Shown piece after piece: positions 1 to 8,663 of a stretch of DNA of 64,000 nt. The number at the start of each line of letters is the position of its first letter. Positions within the stretch are counted from its first letter, which is position 1. The position numbers and the translations under genes are program-made. The notes under the pieces are model-generated. The model did not search any database and was not told the origin of the DNA. It saw nothing but the letters and a program-made list of their open reading frames with translations. The DNA lies in the NCBI RefSeq assembly GCF_000786695.1, contig NZ_CP009962.1, positions 5,208,001 to 5,272,000 on the forward strand, written 5' to 3'. The stretch is from Collimonas arenae. GTDB lineage: Bacteria; Pseudomonadota; Gammaproteobacteria; Burkholderiales; Burkholderiaceae_D.

Positions 1-2
1 TA

Positions 3-1115
3 GAAACCACGCTGGCGACACCTGATTTGCGAGAGCCGCTGCAGGTCTGGAGCGAAATGTTCGATAGTGCAAAACACGACATCGTACTTGGCCAGTTTTA
101 TGTCGCCAGCCAGCCGGGCGCAGCGTTCGAGCAAGTGATAGCAAGACTGGCCGCCGCCGGCGAACGTGGCGTCAAGATCCGCTTCCTGATGGAAGAAAAG
201 GGCAAGTTCGCCTCCGACATGACAACCATTGAACGGTTGAAGAAAATCCCGAACCTGGAATTCCGCTATCTCGATTACTCCAAGCTGACCGGCAACGGCA
301 TCATCCACTCAAAATATATGGTGGTCGACGCCAAAGCCGCCTATGTCGGCAGCCAGAATTTCGACTGGCGCTCGTTTGCCCACATCCACGAAACCGGGCT
401 GCGGATTACCGATCCCGTAGTGGTCGCACAAGTGCAAAAAATCTTTGATCACGACTGGCATGCGCAGGAACTGATTGCGCAAGGGAAGGAAGTACCGCGC
501 CTGAACCAGGCGACGGTGGCCGCCGATGACCGGCAGGCAACGTTCCTGGTCGCCAGCCCGAACGCCTTCAACCCGGCAGGCGTGGGCGATTCCGAATCCG
601 AACTGGTCAAGCTGCTGGCGGCGGCTAAATCGGAAGTGCGGATACAGTTGCTCGACTACGCACCGCTTAGCTATGGCCCGAATCGCACGCGCCCTTACTA
701 TGCTGTGATAGACAATGCAATCCGCTCTGCGCTGGCGCGCGGCGTCAAGGTCAAGCTGATGGTGTCGAACTGGAATACCGAGAAGCCGGGCATCGCCTAC
801 CTGCAAAGCCTGGCGCTGCTGCCCGGCATGGAAATCAGGATCGTCACCTTGCCGCAAGCCAGCAGCGGCTTCATCCCTTTCGCCCGCGTGATCCATACCA
901 AGACCATGGAGATCGACGGCCAGGTGGCCTGGATAGGCACCAGCAACTGGAGCGGCGGCTACCTGGATTTGTCGCGCAACCTGGAAATCGTGCTGCGCAA
1001 TCAAAAAATGGCGCAGCGGATCGCTGACTTGCATCAGCAAACCTGGAATTCAGCCTACGCCCAGCCTATCGATGTGCTGAAGGATTATCCCAAGCCGGTG
1101 AAGGGCAAGGAATAA
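3..1115 (+). CDS. Phospholipase D-like protein with two HKD motifs (5'-partial)
   Basis: The reading frame is open to the left edge, so the N-terminus lies outside the window; the first start-like codon inside is a TTG at 27. Numbering from that TTG, two HxKxxxxD motifs are visible: HSKYMVVD at about residue 94 and HTKTMEID at about residue 290, the paired active site of the phospholipase D superfamily. The surrounding blocks GSQNFDWRS and GTSNWSGGYLDLS resemble the PLD3/PLD4 branch more than bacterial cardiolipin synthases. The family cleaves or transfers phosphodiesters, either phospholipid or nucleic acid; the substrate here cannot be told. Any signal peptide would be in the missing part. 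The next gene is convergent and 22 bp away. Confidence 0.85.
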   Translation, partial: ETTLATPDLREPLQVWSEMFDSAKHDIVLGQFYVASQPGAAFEQVIARLAAAGERGVKIRFLMEEKGKFASDMTTIERLKKIPNLEFRYLDYSKLTGNGIIHSKYMVVDAKAAYVGSQNFDWRSFAHIHETGLRITDPVVVAQVQKIFDHDWHAQELIAQGKEVPRLNQATVAADDRQATFLVASPNAFNPAGVGDSESELVKLLAAAKSEVRIQLLDYAPLSYGPNRTRPYYAVIDNAIRSALARGVKVKLMVSNWNTEKPGIAYLQSLALLPGMEIRIVTLPQASSGFIPFARVIHTKTMEIDGQVAWIGTSNWSGGYLDLSRNLEIVLRNQKMAQRIADLHQQTWNSAYAQPIDVLKDYPKPVKGKE

Positions 1116-1137
1116 TCCTGTTGGCGGAAGACTGAAC

Positions 1138-1935
1138 TCAAACGGCGCCGACTACAGCGGTCAGCATGCTGATGGCGCCGATGTCGATGCCATCCACCAC
1201 AATCGATACAGCCTCGCCTTCCCGCCTGGCGCCAGCGATATATAACAGCGGCAGGTAATGCTCCGGCGTCGGCACCGACAATTGCGCGTCCTGGCCCTGA
1301 TCAGCGTAATCGATCAGGGCTTGCATGTCGCCGCTTAGCAAGCTCTCGCGGACATGGTCGTTGAAGCGCTCGGCCCAGTCATGGGGCGGCGCATCCTGAT
1401 GACGGTTCATCAAACGCAGGTTATGCACCACGTCGCCGCTGCCGACGATCAGTACTCCTTGCTCGCGCAGCACCGCCAGCTTGCGTCCCAGGTCAAAGTG
1501 AAACTGGGCTGGCTGCATAGCGTCGATACTGAGCTGTATCACCGGCACATCTGCATTGGGAAAAGCCTTGACCAGCACCGACCAGGTGCCATGATCCAAA
1601 CCCCAGGACTGATCCATGGTAACGCTCAGCGGCGCCAGCAGATCGCGCACTTGCGCCGCCAGCTGCGGATCGCCCGGGGCCGGATAGCGCACATCGAATA
1701 GCGCTTGCGGGAAACCGCCGAAATCGTGAATGGTTTTCGGCATCGCCATTGCAGTGACGCCAATACCACGCGTGTACCAGTGCGCCGATACCGACAAGAT
1801 CGCCTTCGGCTTCAGCTGCGCCACACTGGCGCCCAGCTGTGTCCAGGCGGTGGTGTAGCGATTGTCTTCCAGTGCATTCATCGGGCTGCCGTGACCGAAG
1901 AAAATCGCCGGCATGCGGGTGGCATTGATGTTCAT
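1138..1935 (-). CDS. ygiD: DODA-type extradiol ring-opening dioxygenase (YgiD-like)
   Basis: About 265 aa in the LigB / class III extradiol dioxygenase fold. FFGHGSPMNAL at the N-terminus, LSVSAHWYT, GLDHGTWSVL and GSGDVVHNL carry the metal-binding and catalytic histidines typical of 4,5-DOPA dioxygenase-like proteins, which open catechol rings. An ATG 18 bp further upstream is possible, but the one at 1935 is preferred: GAGGA precedes it at about 10 nt, and the family starts close to the FGHGSP block. It lies downstream of the DoxX gene on the same strand, and a LysR gene is divergent. The physiological substrate in bacteria is uncertain. Confidence 0.88.
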   Translation of the reverse strand: MNINATRMPAIFFGHGSPMNALEDNRYTTAWTQLGASVAQLKPKAILSVSAHWYTRGIGVTAMAMPKTIHDFGGFPQALFDVRYPAPGDPQLAAQVRDLLAPLSVTMDQSWGLDHGTWSVLVKAFPNADVPVIQLSIDAMQPAQFHFDLGRKLAVLREQGVLIVGSGDVVHNLRLMNRHQDAPPHDWAERFNDHVRESLLSGDMQALIDYADQGQDAQLSVPTPEHYLPLLYIAGARREGEAVSIVVDGIDIGAISMLTAVVGAV

Positions 1936-1978
1936 CGCAATTTCATTCCTCATCCAATAAAGTTACACAAACAGATAG

Positions 1979-2401
1979 TTACTTGCCGGCCCGGGCGTTA
2001 CCGATTGCAAACACGCCATTGCCCAATAGCGCAACAGACAATGCGGTCACAATCATGAACGCCGGAAATTCCCAACCGCCGTTCGGGCTGGTGAACACCC
2101 AGCCGTTAGGCGCATGCACCGACAAGGCGCCCAGTAACACCGGCAGCGAAATGATCGCAGCAATACGTGCCTGAAGGCCCAGCACCATTGCCAATCCGGT
2201 CAGGACTTCGATCGCCACTACAGGGTACACCGACCAGGCGGGGAAGCCCTGGCTGGCAAAAAATGCCGCCGCGCCGGGGAAGGTGAAAACGAAAACCTTG
2301 AGATAGGCATGCGCCAGCAAGGCGATGCCGAGGGTCAGTCTAAGCAGGGTTGCGGCATACATGCTGGTATCGGTATGGGTGGTGGTATTGGTCGTATTCA
2401 T
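1979..2401 (-). CDS. DoxX family membrane protein
   Basis: A 140-aa integral membrane protein with about four hydrophobic segments after a Thr-rich, Asn-rich N-terminus. LLRLTLGIALLAHAYLKV and GLAMVLGLQARIAAIISLPVLLG match the DoxX/SURF4-like family, small membrane proteins linked to redox or quinone-related processes and often encoded next to oxidoreductases. It is the first gene of a likely two-gene unit with the dioxygenase at 1138-1935, 43 bp downstream, and it is divergent from the LysR gene at 2538. The exact function of the family is not settled. Confidence 0.85.
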   Translation of the reverse strand: MNTTNTTTHTDTSMYAATLLRLTLGIALLAHAYLKVFVFTFPGAAAFFASQGFPAWSVYPVVAIEVLTGLAMVLGLQARIAAIISLPVLLGALSVHAPNGWVFTSPNGGWEFPAFMIVTALSVALLGNGVFAIGNARAGK

Positions 2402-2537
2402 CGCTTACTTTCCGAAAATTGGTTAAAAGCCAAAGGTGGCTCGTAGATCACGTTTCACTATATATTCTTGCAATGGAAAGAAAAATCTGCTTTTCTTAAA
2501 ATACTATTTCCGAATTCCGAAACAATTGGATCCCGCG

Positions 2538-3452
2538 ATGAACCTGTTCGAAGCCATGAAAGTGTTTGTCAAAGTCACCGAAACCGGTAGCCTGTCCGGC
2601 GCGGCGCGCATCCTGAACCTGTCCAATCCATCGGTGACGCGACATATCGCCGACCTGGAGGAATACCTCGGCGCGCGCCTGCTAAACCGCAGTACCCGGC
2701 GCATCAGCCTGACCGATACTGGCAGCGCCTATCTGGAACGCTGCAAGCAAGTACTCGCTGACCTGGAGCAGGCCACGCTGGTAGCTGGCATGCATGCCGC
2801 CAATCCTAGCGGCGTATTGCGCATCAATGCCCCGCTGTCGTTTTCCGTACATCATCTGGGCCGGGTGCTGCCCTTGTATGCAGAGCGTTATCCCAATGTC
2901 GAGCTGGATGTGACCTTGTCAGACCGGGTGGTGGATCTGGTGGAAGAAGGGTTCGATCTGGCGATCCGCATCGGAAAATTGCAGAATTCCAGCCTGGTCA
3001 TGCGCCGGCTGGTGGCGGCGCGCGTGCTGACCTGCGCCTCGCCCGCCTATCTGGAACGGCACGGCATACCGCAACATCCGGACGATCTGGCCCGGCACAA
3101 ATGCCTGACTTACGCCTACACTCAGCCTGACAACGAATGGCGCCTGCAGCGCGACGGTAAAATCCACACGGTGCGTATCCACGGCGGCTTGCATTGCAAT
3201 AACGGCGATCTGCTGCTGGCGGCGGCATTGTCCGGCATGGGCATCATCCGCCAGCCGACTTTCATCATCGGCGACGCCATCCGTGAAGGCCGCCTGGTGC
3301 CGCTATTGACTGAGTATCACGGCGAAGCGCTGGCAATTCATGCGGTGTATCCGAGCCGCCAGCATCTGTCAGCCAAGGTACGCACCTTTGTCGATTTCCT
3401 GGCGCAGCAATTCGGCGAGGTGCCAGACTGGGACCGCGATTTGCCACTATGA
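2538..3452 (+). CDS. LysR family transcriptional regulator
   Basis: About 304 aa. The N-terminal winged helix-turn-helix is clear (NLFEAMKVFVKVTETGSLSG, then a recognition helix around NPSVTRHIADLEEYLGARLL), followed by a substrate-binding domain from about residue 90. The frame extends upstream to 2436, but the ATG at 2538 fits the family start, and the upstream extension looks non-coding. It is divergent from the DoxX-dioxygenase pair, the classic LysR layout, so control of that pair from the 2402-2537 intergenic region is likely but inferred. The inducer is unknown. Confidence 0.9.
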   Translation: MNLFEAMKVFVKVTETGSLSGAARILNLSNPSVTRHIADLEEYLGARLLNRSTRRISLTDTGSAYLERCKQVLADLEQATLVAGMHAANPSGVLRINAPLSFSVHHLGRVLPLYAERYPNVELDVTLSDRVVDLVEEGFDLAIRIGKLQNSSLVMRRLVAARVLTCASPAYLERHGIPQHPDDLARHKCLTYAYTQPDNEWRLQRDGKIHTVRIHGGLHCNNGDLLLAAALSGMGIIRQPTFIIGDAIREGRLVPLLTEYHGEALAIHAVYPSRQHLSAKVRTFVDFLAQQFGEVPDWDRDLPL

Positions 3453-3453
3453 A

Positions 3454-3476
3454 AAAGGCCGCAAAATGCGGCCTTT
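3454..3476. terminator. Bidirectional rho-independent terminator
   Basis: A perfect 9-bp stem AAAGGCCGC / GCGGCCTTT with loop AAAAT directly follows the LysR stop codon. It is flanked by A and T runs, so it can serve the LysR gene on the plus strand and the phasin gene converging from the right. Confidence 0.85.
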
Positions 3477-3500
3477 CGTTTGCAGAACCTGCGCTACGGC

Positions 3501-4055
3501 TTACTTCTTGGTGCGTGGCGTAGCGGCCTTGGTCAGTTGCGTGGTGGCCGTATTCAAGTTGGCTTCCAGCGTTTCAACTGCCTGCTTGGCATTCTTGGTC
3601 AGCTGCTCGTAACCGGCGTTGGCATTGCTGATCACCGATTTGAGAATGGCGATGGCATTTTCAGAACCGGCCGGCGCACTCTTGCTGACTTCTTCGATCA
3701 ATGCATTGATTTTCTTTTGGGTTTCCGCAACCTGGGCTTCAGCTGCGCGGGTGAATTCAGCCTGCGTGCCAGAAGCGATACCGGCGAGATGGCGTCCGTA
3801 AGCTGCGGCTTTTTCGGCGTTAGGCTTGGCTTGTGCGGCAGAAATGGTCAGGAATTCCTGTGGATCCTTGGCGCTCATCAATTGCTTGGCGCCAGCGCCG
3901 GTCTCCTCCAGCGATGCCTTGGCCGCATTCAGGTTGAGCTCGATTACTTTTTCAACGCCTTCGAAGGTTTTTGCAGTGAGTGTATTAAGCAATGCCAACT
4001 GGGCTTCGAAATGCGCTTTGGTTGCTGCGGCAAACTGTTCGTGGAACGAAAACAT
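3501..4055 (-). CDS. phaP: Phasin family protein
   Basis: A 184-aa, Ala/Lys/Glu-rich, almost wholly helical protein without a signal peptide. It starts MFSFHEQFAAATKAHFEAQL and continues with amphipathic helices (FEGVEKVIELNLNAAKASLEE), the typical phasin domain (Phasin_2). Phasins coat polyhydroxyalkanoate granules in the cytoplasm and control granule size and number. The length matches the usual 180-190 aa of betaproteobacterial PhaP. The C-terminal ATPRTKK tail is Lys-rich. No other PHA gene is in the window. Inverted repeats in the 4056-4175 promoter region may be operator sites. Confidence 0.93.
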   Translation of the reverse strand: MFSFHEQFAAATKAHFEAQLALLNTLTAKTFEGVEKVIELNLNAAKASLEETGAGAKQLMSAKDPQEFLTISAAQAKPNAEKAAAYGRHLAGIASGTQAEFTRAAEAQVAETQKKINALIEEVSKSAPAGSENAIAILKSVISNANAGYEQLTKNAKQAVETLEANLNTATTQLTKAATPRTKK

Positions 4056-4106
4056 GGCCTTCTCCTGTGTGAACGTGTGAACAAATCATCGATTGCTATG
4101 AATATG

Positions 4107-4129
4107 GCAACGTTGCATATTTTATATGC
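4107..4129. promoter_or_regulatory. Candidate operator upstream of the phasin gene
   Basis: Two overlapping inverted repeats lie about 50-75 bp upstream of the phasin start: the palindrome GCAACGTTGC (4107-4116) and GCATAT-TTT-ATATGC (4115-4129). Phasin genes are commonly repressed by PhaR through TGC/GCA-rich palindromes. Assigning these repeats to PhaR is inference. Confidence 0.4.
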
Positions 4130-4175
4130 GAAATATGCATTTGCCCCCTGCCAAAGCTAACAGTGCATTGCTCGC

Positions 4176-4985
4176 TCAATCTGCTGCTGCGGCGCAAACT
4201 TTCCTGCCATTCGGCTTACCACTGTGACCACTGCCGGAACGACAACTGCGGTAGGTCACGACAGAATTTTCAAACAACTGGCGCGCCTGCGGCAGCGGCA
4301 GTTTTGCCAGCCGTTCAGCCATGCTGCGGCTCACCTGGAAATGCTGGTAGTCGATCGGTTTTTTCCAATCACCACCCCAGATCAGAAAGCCATGCTGGGC
4401 GAATAGTTCCACAACTTGTTCACTGCTGCCGACGCGGCTCGCTACACGCTGGCCAAAATCCTTCCCGGCTGGCGGGCTATAAATCTGCTCGCCTTGCGCA
4501 TTGCGCAAGACGTACGGATTTTGCAAAGGATTGATATCGATCGCCAAACCGTAGGCATGCAAGGAAATTGCCTTGCCGCCGGTAATCGGCCTGTCGTTGA
4601 AAGCGGAGGTATTGTTGTCCGCCATCGATGCATCGTCGTTGCCTTGATAATGCTCCATCAGACGCGCCTGCGCAAGCGGGAAACCGCGCTTAAGCAGTTC
4701 GTCGAACAGCGCTTTTACCTGCGGCGCGACAGCGGCCATGACCATGATTTCGCCATCGTCGTGACGCACTTGCTCGAAATCGATATAGGAAAAACGCACT
4801 ACCTGCAGTTGCGAACATCCGACCGGCGCGCCCGGCTGCAGTACGCGCTGCTTGAGCAGTTCGCATTGCTGGCGATCAAGGCCGGGGCCAGAACCGAGAC
4901 CCGCAGATTGCGCCTGCGCCAGACTTGACAGCAGCAGCATCGATAACAGGAGGAAAGACAGTCGACGCAAAATCCGCAACATCAC
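4176..4985 (-). CDS. Secreted M15 family metallopeptidase (D-Ala-D-Ala carboxypeptidase-like)
   Basis: A 269-aa protein with an obvious signal peptide (RRLSFLLLSMLLLSSLAQAQ) and a C-terminal M15_4 domain. The motif SLHAYGLAIDINPLQNP holds the first zinc-binding His and the Asp, and IDYQHFQV near the C-terminus supplies the second His. Members cut D-Ala-D-Ala or related peptidoglycan peptide bonds in the periplasm. Its stop lies next to the phasin promoter, and the patatin gene ends 4 bp upstream of its start, so the two form a likely transcription unit. The mature domain contains several cysteines that may form disulfides. Confidence 0.87.
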   Translation of the reverse strand: MMLRILRRLSFLLLSMLLLSSLAQAQSAGLGSGPGLDRQQCELLKQRVLQPGAPVGCSQLQVVRFSYIDFEQVRHDDGEIMVMAAVAPQVKALFDELLKRGFPLAQARLMEHYQGNDDASMADNNTSAFNDRPITGGKAISLHAYGLAIDINPLQNPYVLRNAQGEQIYSPPAGKDFGQRVASRVGSSEQVVELFAQHGFLIWGGDWKKPIDYQHFQVSRSMAERLAKLPLPQARQLFENSVVTYRSCRSGSGHSGKPNGRKVCAAAAD

Positions 4986-4989
4986 GGCA

Positions 4990-6174
4990 TCAGCTCACAG
5001 GCGGCATGACCAGCTCGTGCACCACCAGGCCGGCATCGGAATTACCGAACGTGTCGCCATTGGCTTTGATCCGTTCAGCGGCATGCATGGCATCGGCGTA
5101 ACCCTGCTCCCAGCGCCATTCGATCGAGCCGCGCGAAAAATTGATGTCCTTGGACGGCATATTCCAGTCATGTCCGCTATAGCGCAAGCGCACGATATGA
5201 ATCGTGCTGTCGTCGGACAAGCCTTCGAATTCCTTGAGATCGGATTTTTTGCGCAAGGCCGGCGGCAGCTTGTCGTACAGCGCTTGTGCAGCGCGCCGCA
5301 ACTGGTACATGCGCAGGTAATTTTCGATGTGGCGTTCCGAACGCGAAGCGAATGTCACGTCTTTCTGGCGATTGGTGATCTGGTCCAGGGTAGCGGGCTC
5401 AGGACCGTTGGCGCTCCACAAATCCACCATCACGCACAAGGTGTTGCCATCGACATCGGTCTTGGATTCGTCGTCCAGCACCACTTCCAGCGGGGTATTC
5501 GAATACAGCCCGCCATCCCAGTACAAGTCGCCATCGATGCGCACCGGCGCAAAGCCGGGCGGCAAGGCGCCGCTGGCCATGATGTGCTCAACACCGATAG
5601 TCCGTTCCTGTGAATCGAAATTGATCAGGCTGCCGCAGGCGACCCGCATCGCGCTGACTGTCAGACGCATACCACCCGGGCTGTTCAGATACTTGAAATC
5701 TACCAGCCGCGCCAAGGTCTCGGCGAGCGGCTTGGTGTCGTAAAAACTGGCTTGTTCCGGTTCCACCGCCATGCCGAGCATGAACGGATTGAAACCGCGC
5801 GGAGAAAAGAATCCAGGCACGCCGCGGGTCGTGACATCGTTCGTGGTCCACCAGGTGTTGAAATGGCGCATTGCATCCGGCACTTTGCTCAGATCCGCCA
5901 GGTCGCCATGGCCGACCTGCTCCCAGAATTCTTTCAGGCGCGAGAGCCGCAGATCGCGTTCGTTGCCAGCGATGATGGCGGCGTTGATCGCGCCGATCGA
6001 GGTTCCCACTACCCAATCCGGCGTCAGGCCATTTTCGTGCATCGCGTGATAAACGCCAGCCTGATAGGCGCCCAGCGCACCACCTCCCTGTAACACCAGC
6101 GCCACCCGGGGCGTGGTCGACTCGGCTTTGCCGGTAGTGCGTATTTGTGACTTGGAAGTGGTTTTATTACTCAT
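4990..6174 (-). CDS. Patatin-like phospholipase
   Basis: A 394-aa protein with the patatin hallmarks: an oxyanion loop LQGGGALGAYQAG near residue 30, the nucleophile elbow GTSIGAINAA (Ser of GxSxG) and the DGG block DGGLYSNTPLEVV with the catalytic Asp. The C-terminal part (FASRSERHIENYLRMYQLRRA) fits the DUF3734 extension found in many bacterial patatins. Such enzymes are Ser-Asp dyad lipid acyl hydrolases. No signal peptide is visible, so it is probably cytoplasmic or membrane associated; in PHA producers some patatins have been proposed to act near granules, which is only suggestive here given the nearby phasin. It overlaps no gene and leads into the M15 gene. Confidence 0.9.
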   Translation of the reverse strand: MSNKTTSKSQIRTTGKAESTTPRVALVLQGGGALGAYQAGVYHAMHENGLTPDWVVGTSIGAINAAIIAGNERDLRLSRLKEFWEQVGHGDLADLSKVPDAMRHFNTWWTTNDVTTRGVPGFFSPRGFNPFMLGMAVEPEQASFYDTKPLAETLARLVDFKYLNSPGGMRLTVSAMRVACGSLINFDSQERTIGVEHIMASGALPPGFAPVRIDGDLYWDGGLYSNTPLEVVLDDESKTDVDGNTLCVMVDLWSANGPEPATLDQITNRQKDVTFASRSERHIENYLRMYQLRRAAQALYDKLPPALRKKSDLKEFEGLSDDSTIHIVRLRYSGHDWNMPSKDINFSRGSIEWRWEQGYADAMHAAERIKANGDTFGNSDAGLVVHELVMPPVS

Positions 6175-6269
6175 TTGAAACCGATCTTTGCGTATGAAAG
6201 AGTAAACATATTACCCCATCGCGACGACCGGCAACGACGACGCCTGTTATGTCATGAAATCATCACAAA

Positions 6270-6289
6270 CAGTAACGATTCTCATTTGT
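6270..6289. promoter_or_regulatory. Candidate Fur box upstream of fbpA
   Basis: Read on the minus strand the site is AAATGAGAATCGTTAC, a close match to the AATGAGAATCATTAT-type Fur consensus. It sits about 85-100 bp before the fbpA start and next to a TATAGT (6292-6297) that could be a -10 element. A further perfect inverted repeat, TGTAAC-TATTT-GTTACA, lies at 6312-6328. Iron control fits the ferric-iron importer downstream, but it is inferred. Confidence 0.55.
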
Positions 6290-6370
6290 GTTATAGTCTT
6301 TCCTCCTTAAATGTAACTATTTGTTACAGGCAATAAAATTGTCATTTTCATCAACACTAGAGGAGTTTCC

Positions 6371-7405
6371 ATGCTTTTACGCTCTGTCATTGCCAGCGCC
6401 ATCCTGGCCGCCAGCACTACCGCTGCGTTCGCGCAAGAACAAGTGCTGAACCTGTATTCGGCGCGCCACTATCAAACTGACGAAGCGCTGTATGGCAACT
6501 TCACCAAAGCCACCGGCATCAAGATCAACCGCGTTGACGGCGACGACGCCGGCACCATTGCGCGCCTGAAAAGCGAAGGCGCCGCCAGCCCTGCCGATGT
6601 CATCTTGCTGGTCGACGCTGCGCGTCTGTGGCGTGCAGAAAAAGACGGCCTGTTTCAGCCGGTGAAATCGGCGATCCTGGATGAACGCATCCCCGCCAAC
6701 CTGCGCGGCAAGGATGATGGCAAGGGCTCGGAATGGTTCGGCTTCTCGACACGCGCCCGCGTAATCGTCTACAACAAGCAGAATATCCAGCCGCAAGACG
6801 TCGACACTTACGAAGCCCTTGCTGACCCGGAAAACAAGGGCAAGCTGTGCACCCGTTCCGGCTCGCATCCTTACAACGTCTCGCTGTTCGGCTCGCTGCT
6901 GGAACATCATGGCGAAGCCAAGACCGAAGCCTTGCTCAAGGGCTATGTCGCCAACCAGGCGCGTTCGCCGGTAGGCGGCGACACCGACCAGATCAAGGCA
7001 GTGGCTTCCGGCGAATGCGGCGTGGCGATTTCGAACTCCTACTACGTCGCCCGCTTGATGAAATCGACCAAGCCGGAAGATATCGAAGTGATGAAAAAAG
7101 TCGCGGTGATCTGGCCTAACCAGAAAACCACCGGCACCCATGTCAACATCGCCGGCGCCGGCGTCGCCAAACATGCGCCGCACCGTGAAGCTGCCGTGAA
7201 ATTCCTGGAATACCTGTCGAGCGACGATGCGCAACGCTACTTCGCCGAAGGCAATAACGAAACCCCCGCGGTCAAGGGCGTCAAGACCGGCAATCCTGCA
7301 TTGGACGCGTTGGGGCCATTCAAGGCTGAAGTGATCGACGTCTCCGCAGTTGGCCGCAACCAGCAAAAAGTCCAGCAGCTGCTGGATCGCGCCGGTTACA
7401 AATAA
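6371..7405 (+). CDS. fbpA: Ferric iron ABC transporter, periplasmic binding protein
   Basis: 344 aa with a signal peptide ending AAFAQ, then QVLNLYSARHYQTDEALYGNF, the start of the FbpA/FutA (bacterial transferrin-like) family. The tyrosines of YSARHY and of the pair in SNSYYVARL match the iron-coordinating Tyr residues of the family. It captures Fe3+ in the periplasm for an ABC permease. The ATG at 6371 is preceded by GAGG at good spacing. The transporter partners fbpC and fbpB lie just downstream but in separate transcription units, and a Fur-like site precedes this gene. A strong terminator follows. Confidence 0.93.
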   Translation: MLLRSVIASAILAASTTAAFAQEQVLNLYSARHYQTDEALYGNFTKATGIKINRVDGDDAGTIARLKSEGAASPADVILLVDAARLWRAEKDGLFQPVKSAILDERIPANLRGKDDGKGSEWFGFSTRARVIVYNKQNIQPQDVDTYEALADPENKGKLCTRSGSHPYNVSLFGSLLEHHGEAKTEALLKGYVANQARSPVGGDTDQIKAVASGECGVAISNSYYVARLMKSTKPEDIEVMKKVAVIWPNQKTTGTHVNIAGAGVAKHAPHREAAVKFLEYLSSDDAQRYFAEGNNETPAVKGVKTGNPALDALGPFKAEVIDVSAVGRNQQKVQQLLDRAGYK

Positions 7406-7424
7406 AGCAGGTTAGTCAGACGCA

Positions 7425-7457
7425 AAAAAGGCTGGCGAATCATTCGCCAGCCTTTTT
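7425..7457. terminator. Bidirectional rho-independent terminator after fbpA
   Basis: Arms AAAAAGGCTGGCGAA (7425-7439) and TTCGCCAGCCTTTTT (7443-7457) form a perfect 15-bp stem with a 3-nt loop and flanking A/T runs. It can end fbpA on the plus strand and the fbpC / small ORF unit on the minus strand. Confidence 0.93.
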
Positions 7458-7479
7458 CATGTGCAGGAACATCTGGCAC

Positions 7480-7563
7480 TTATTTTTTCCTGATCATATA
7501 AATCGCCAGTCCAATCAGCAACACCACACCAAATTCCAAGCCGACCACAAAGTACTTCGCCAT
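7480..7563 (-). CDS. Small membrane protein, 27 aa
   Basis: A short ORF of 27 codons plus TAA. It starts MAKYFVVGLEFGVVLL and ends IYMIRKK, giving a single transmembrane helix with a Lys-Arg-rich end and an unusual Glu inside the hydrophobic stretch. It starts 26 bp after the fbpC stop on the same strand and ends before the shared terminator at 7425-7457, so it is placed as the last gene of the fbpC transcript. The ribosome site is weak (GGAT about 8-11 nt upstream). I do not recognise it; it may be a small regulator or accessory subunit of the iron transporter, which is inference. Confidence 0.55.
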   Translation of the reverse strand: MAKYFVVGLEFGVVLLIGLAIYMIRKK

Positions 7564-7589
7564 GATTCATATCCAAAAAATGATGCGAT

Positions 7590-8663
7590 TTATAAAGGGA
7601 ATGTCACCACGTGGCTGACATCCAGGCGAATGCCGATCCATTCGTCGATAGCGTGATCGTGATGGGATGGCACCAGCGCCAGCAACTCCTGGCCGCTCGC
7701 CAGTTGCAGCGTGTACAAGAACTCGGCGCCGCGGAAGGATTTGCGCACAATCCGCGCCGTGAACGGAGAAGCGTCATCATGCACGATATCATCAGAGCGC
7801 AACAATACATCGAAACGCTGCCGGTCGCGTCCATGCGCATGGATTTGCGCCAGGGCGGCAGCACTGACATCGTGCAGATCGCCCAACCCGGTCGACACCA
7901 CCTGGCGGCCGTCACGTTCAATCAACTGACCCGGCAACAGGACGCCATGGCCGATAAAATCGGCGACAAAGCGCGTCGCCGGCCGATGATACAGATCGTA
8001 GGGCGCAGCCCATTGTTGCAGATGGCCGCTCTGCATGACACCGACGACATCGCCGATGGCAAAGGCTTCCAGCTGATCGTGGGTCACCATGAGTGCAGTG
8101 ATATGCGCCTGCTTCAGGATCTCGCGGACATCATGCGCCAGACGCTCGCGCAATTCGACGTCGAGGCTGGAGAACGGCTCATCCAGCAACAGCAGCCGCG
8201 GTTGCGGCGCCAAAGCACGCGCCAGCGCTACCCGTTGCTGCTGGCCTCCGGACAGTTGATGCGGATATTTTTCCTCGGAACCTTCCATCCCCACCAGCGC
8301 CAGCATCTCCCCGATCCGCTGCTCGCGCTGACGGCGCGATGCCTGGTGCAGGCCGAAGCCGATATTCGCCGCGATATCCAGATGCGGGAACAAGGCGAAA
8401 TCCTGAAACACCATACCGATACGGCGCTCCTCGGCGGCGACTCTGATGCCGGGGCCATCGAGCAATACCTGATCCAAGGAGATCCGTCCGCTTTGCGCTT
8501 GCTCAAGGCCGGCGATTGCGCGCAGCAAGGAAGTTTTACCGCTGCCGGACGGACCGATCAGCACACCAAGCTGGCCTGCCGCAAGTTGCAGAGAAACGCC
8601 ATTCACCGCCGGTGCCGGAGCGCCGGGGTAATTGACGCAGATTTGCTCAAGAGTAAGAAACAT
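7590..8663 (-). CDS. fbpC: Ferric iron ABC transporter, ATP-binding protein
   Basis: About 357 aa. Walker A GPSGSGKTS, Q-loop VFQDFALFPH, signature LSGGQQQR, Walker B LLLLDEPFSSLD and switch His VMVTHD-like (LMVTHDQLEA) are all intact. A C-terminal TOBE-like region follows, as in FbpC/PotA-type importers. The ATG at 8663 is chosen because MFLTLEQICVNYPG aligns with the family start; the frame runs 24 codons further upstream. It supplies ATP-driven energy to the FbpB permease. The gene is divergent from fbpB at 8789 and opposite in strand to fbpA, an unusual arrangement, and it is followed by a 27-aa ORF. Confidence 0.92.
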   Translation of the reverse strand: MFLTLEQICVNYPGAPAPAVNGVSLQLAAGQLGVLIGPSGSGKTSLLRAIAGLEQAQSGRISLDQVLLDGPGIRVAAEERRIGMVFQDFALFPHLDIAANIGFGLHQASRRQREQRIGEMLALVGMEGSEEKYPHQLSGGQQQRVALARALAPQPRLLLLDEPFSSLDVELRERLAHDVREILKQAHITALMVTHDQLEAFAIGDVVGVMQSGHLQQWAAPYDLYHRPATRFVADFIGHGVLLPGQLIERDGRQVVSTGLGDLHDVSAAALAQIHAHGRDRQRFDVLLRSDDIVHDDASPFTARIVRKSFRGAEFLYTLQLASGQELLALVPSHHDHAIDEWIGIRLDVSHVVTFPL

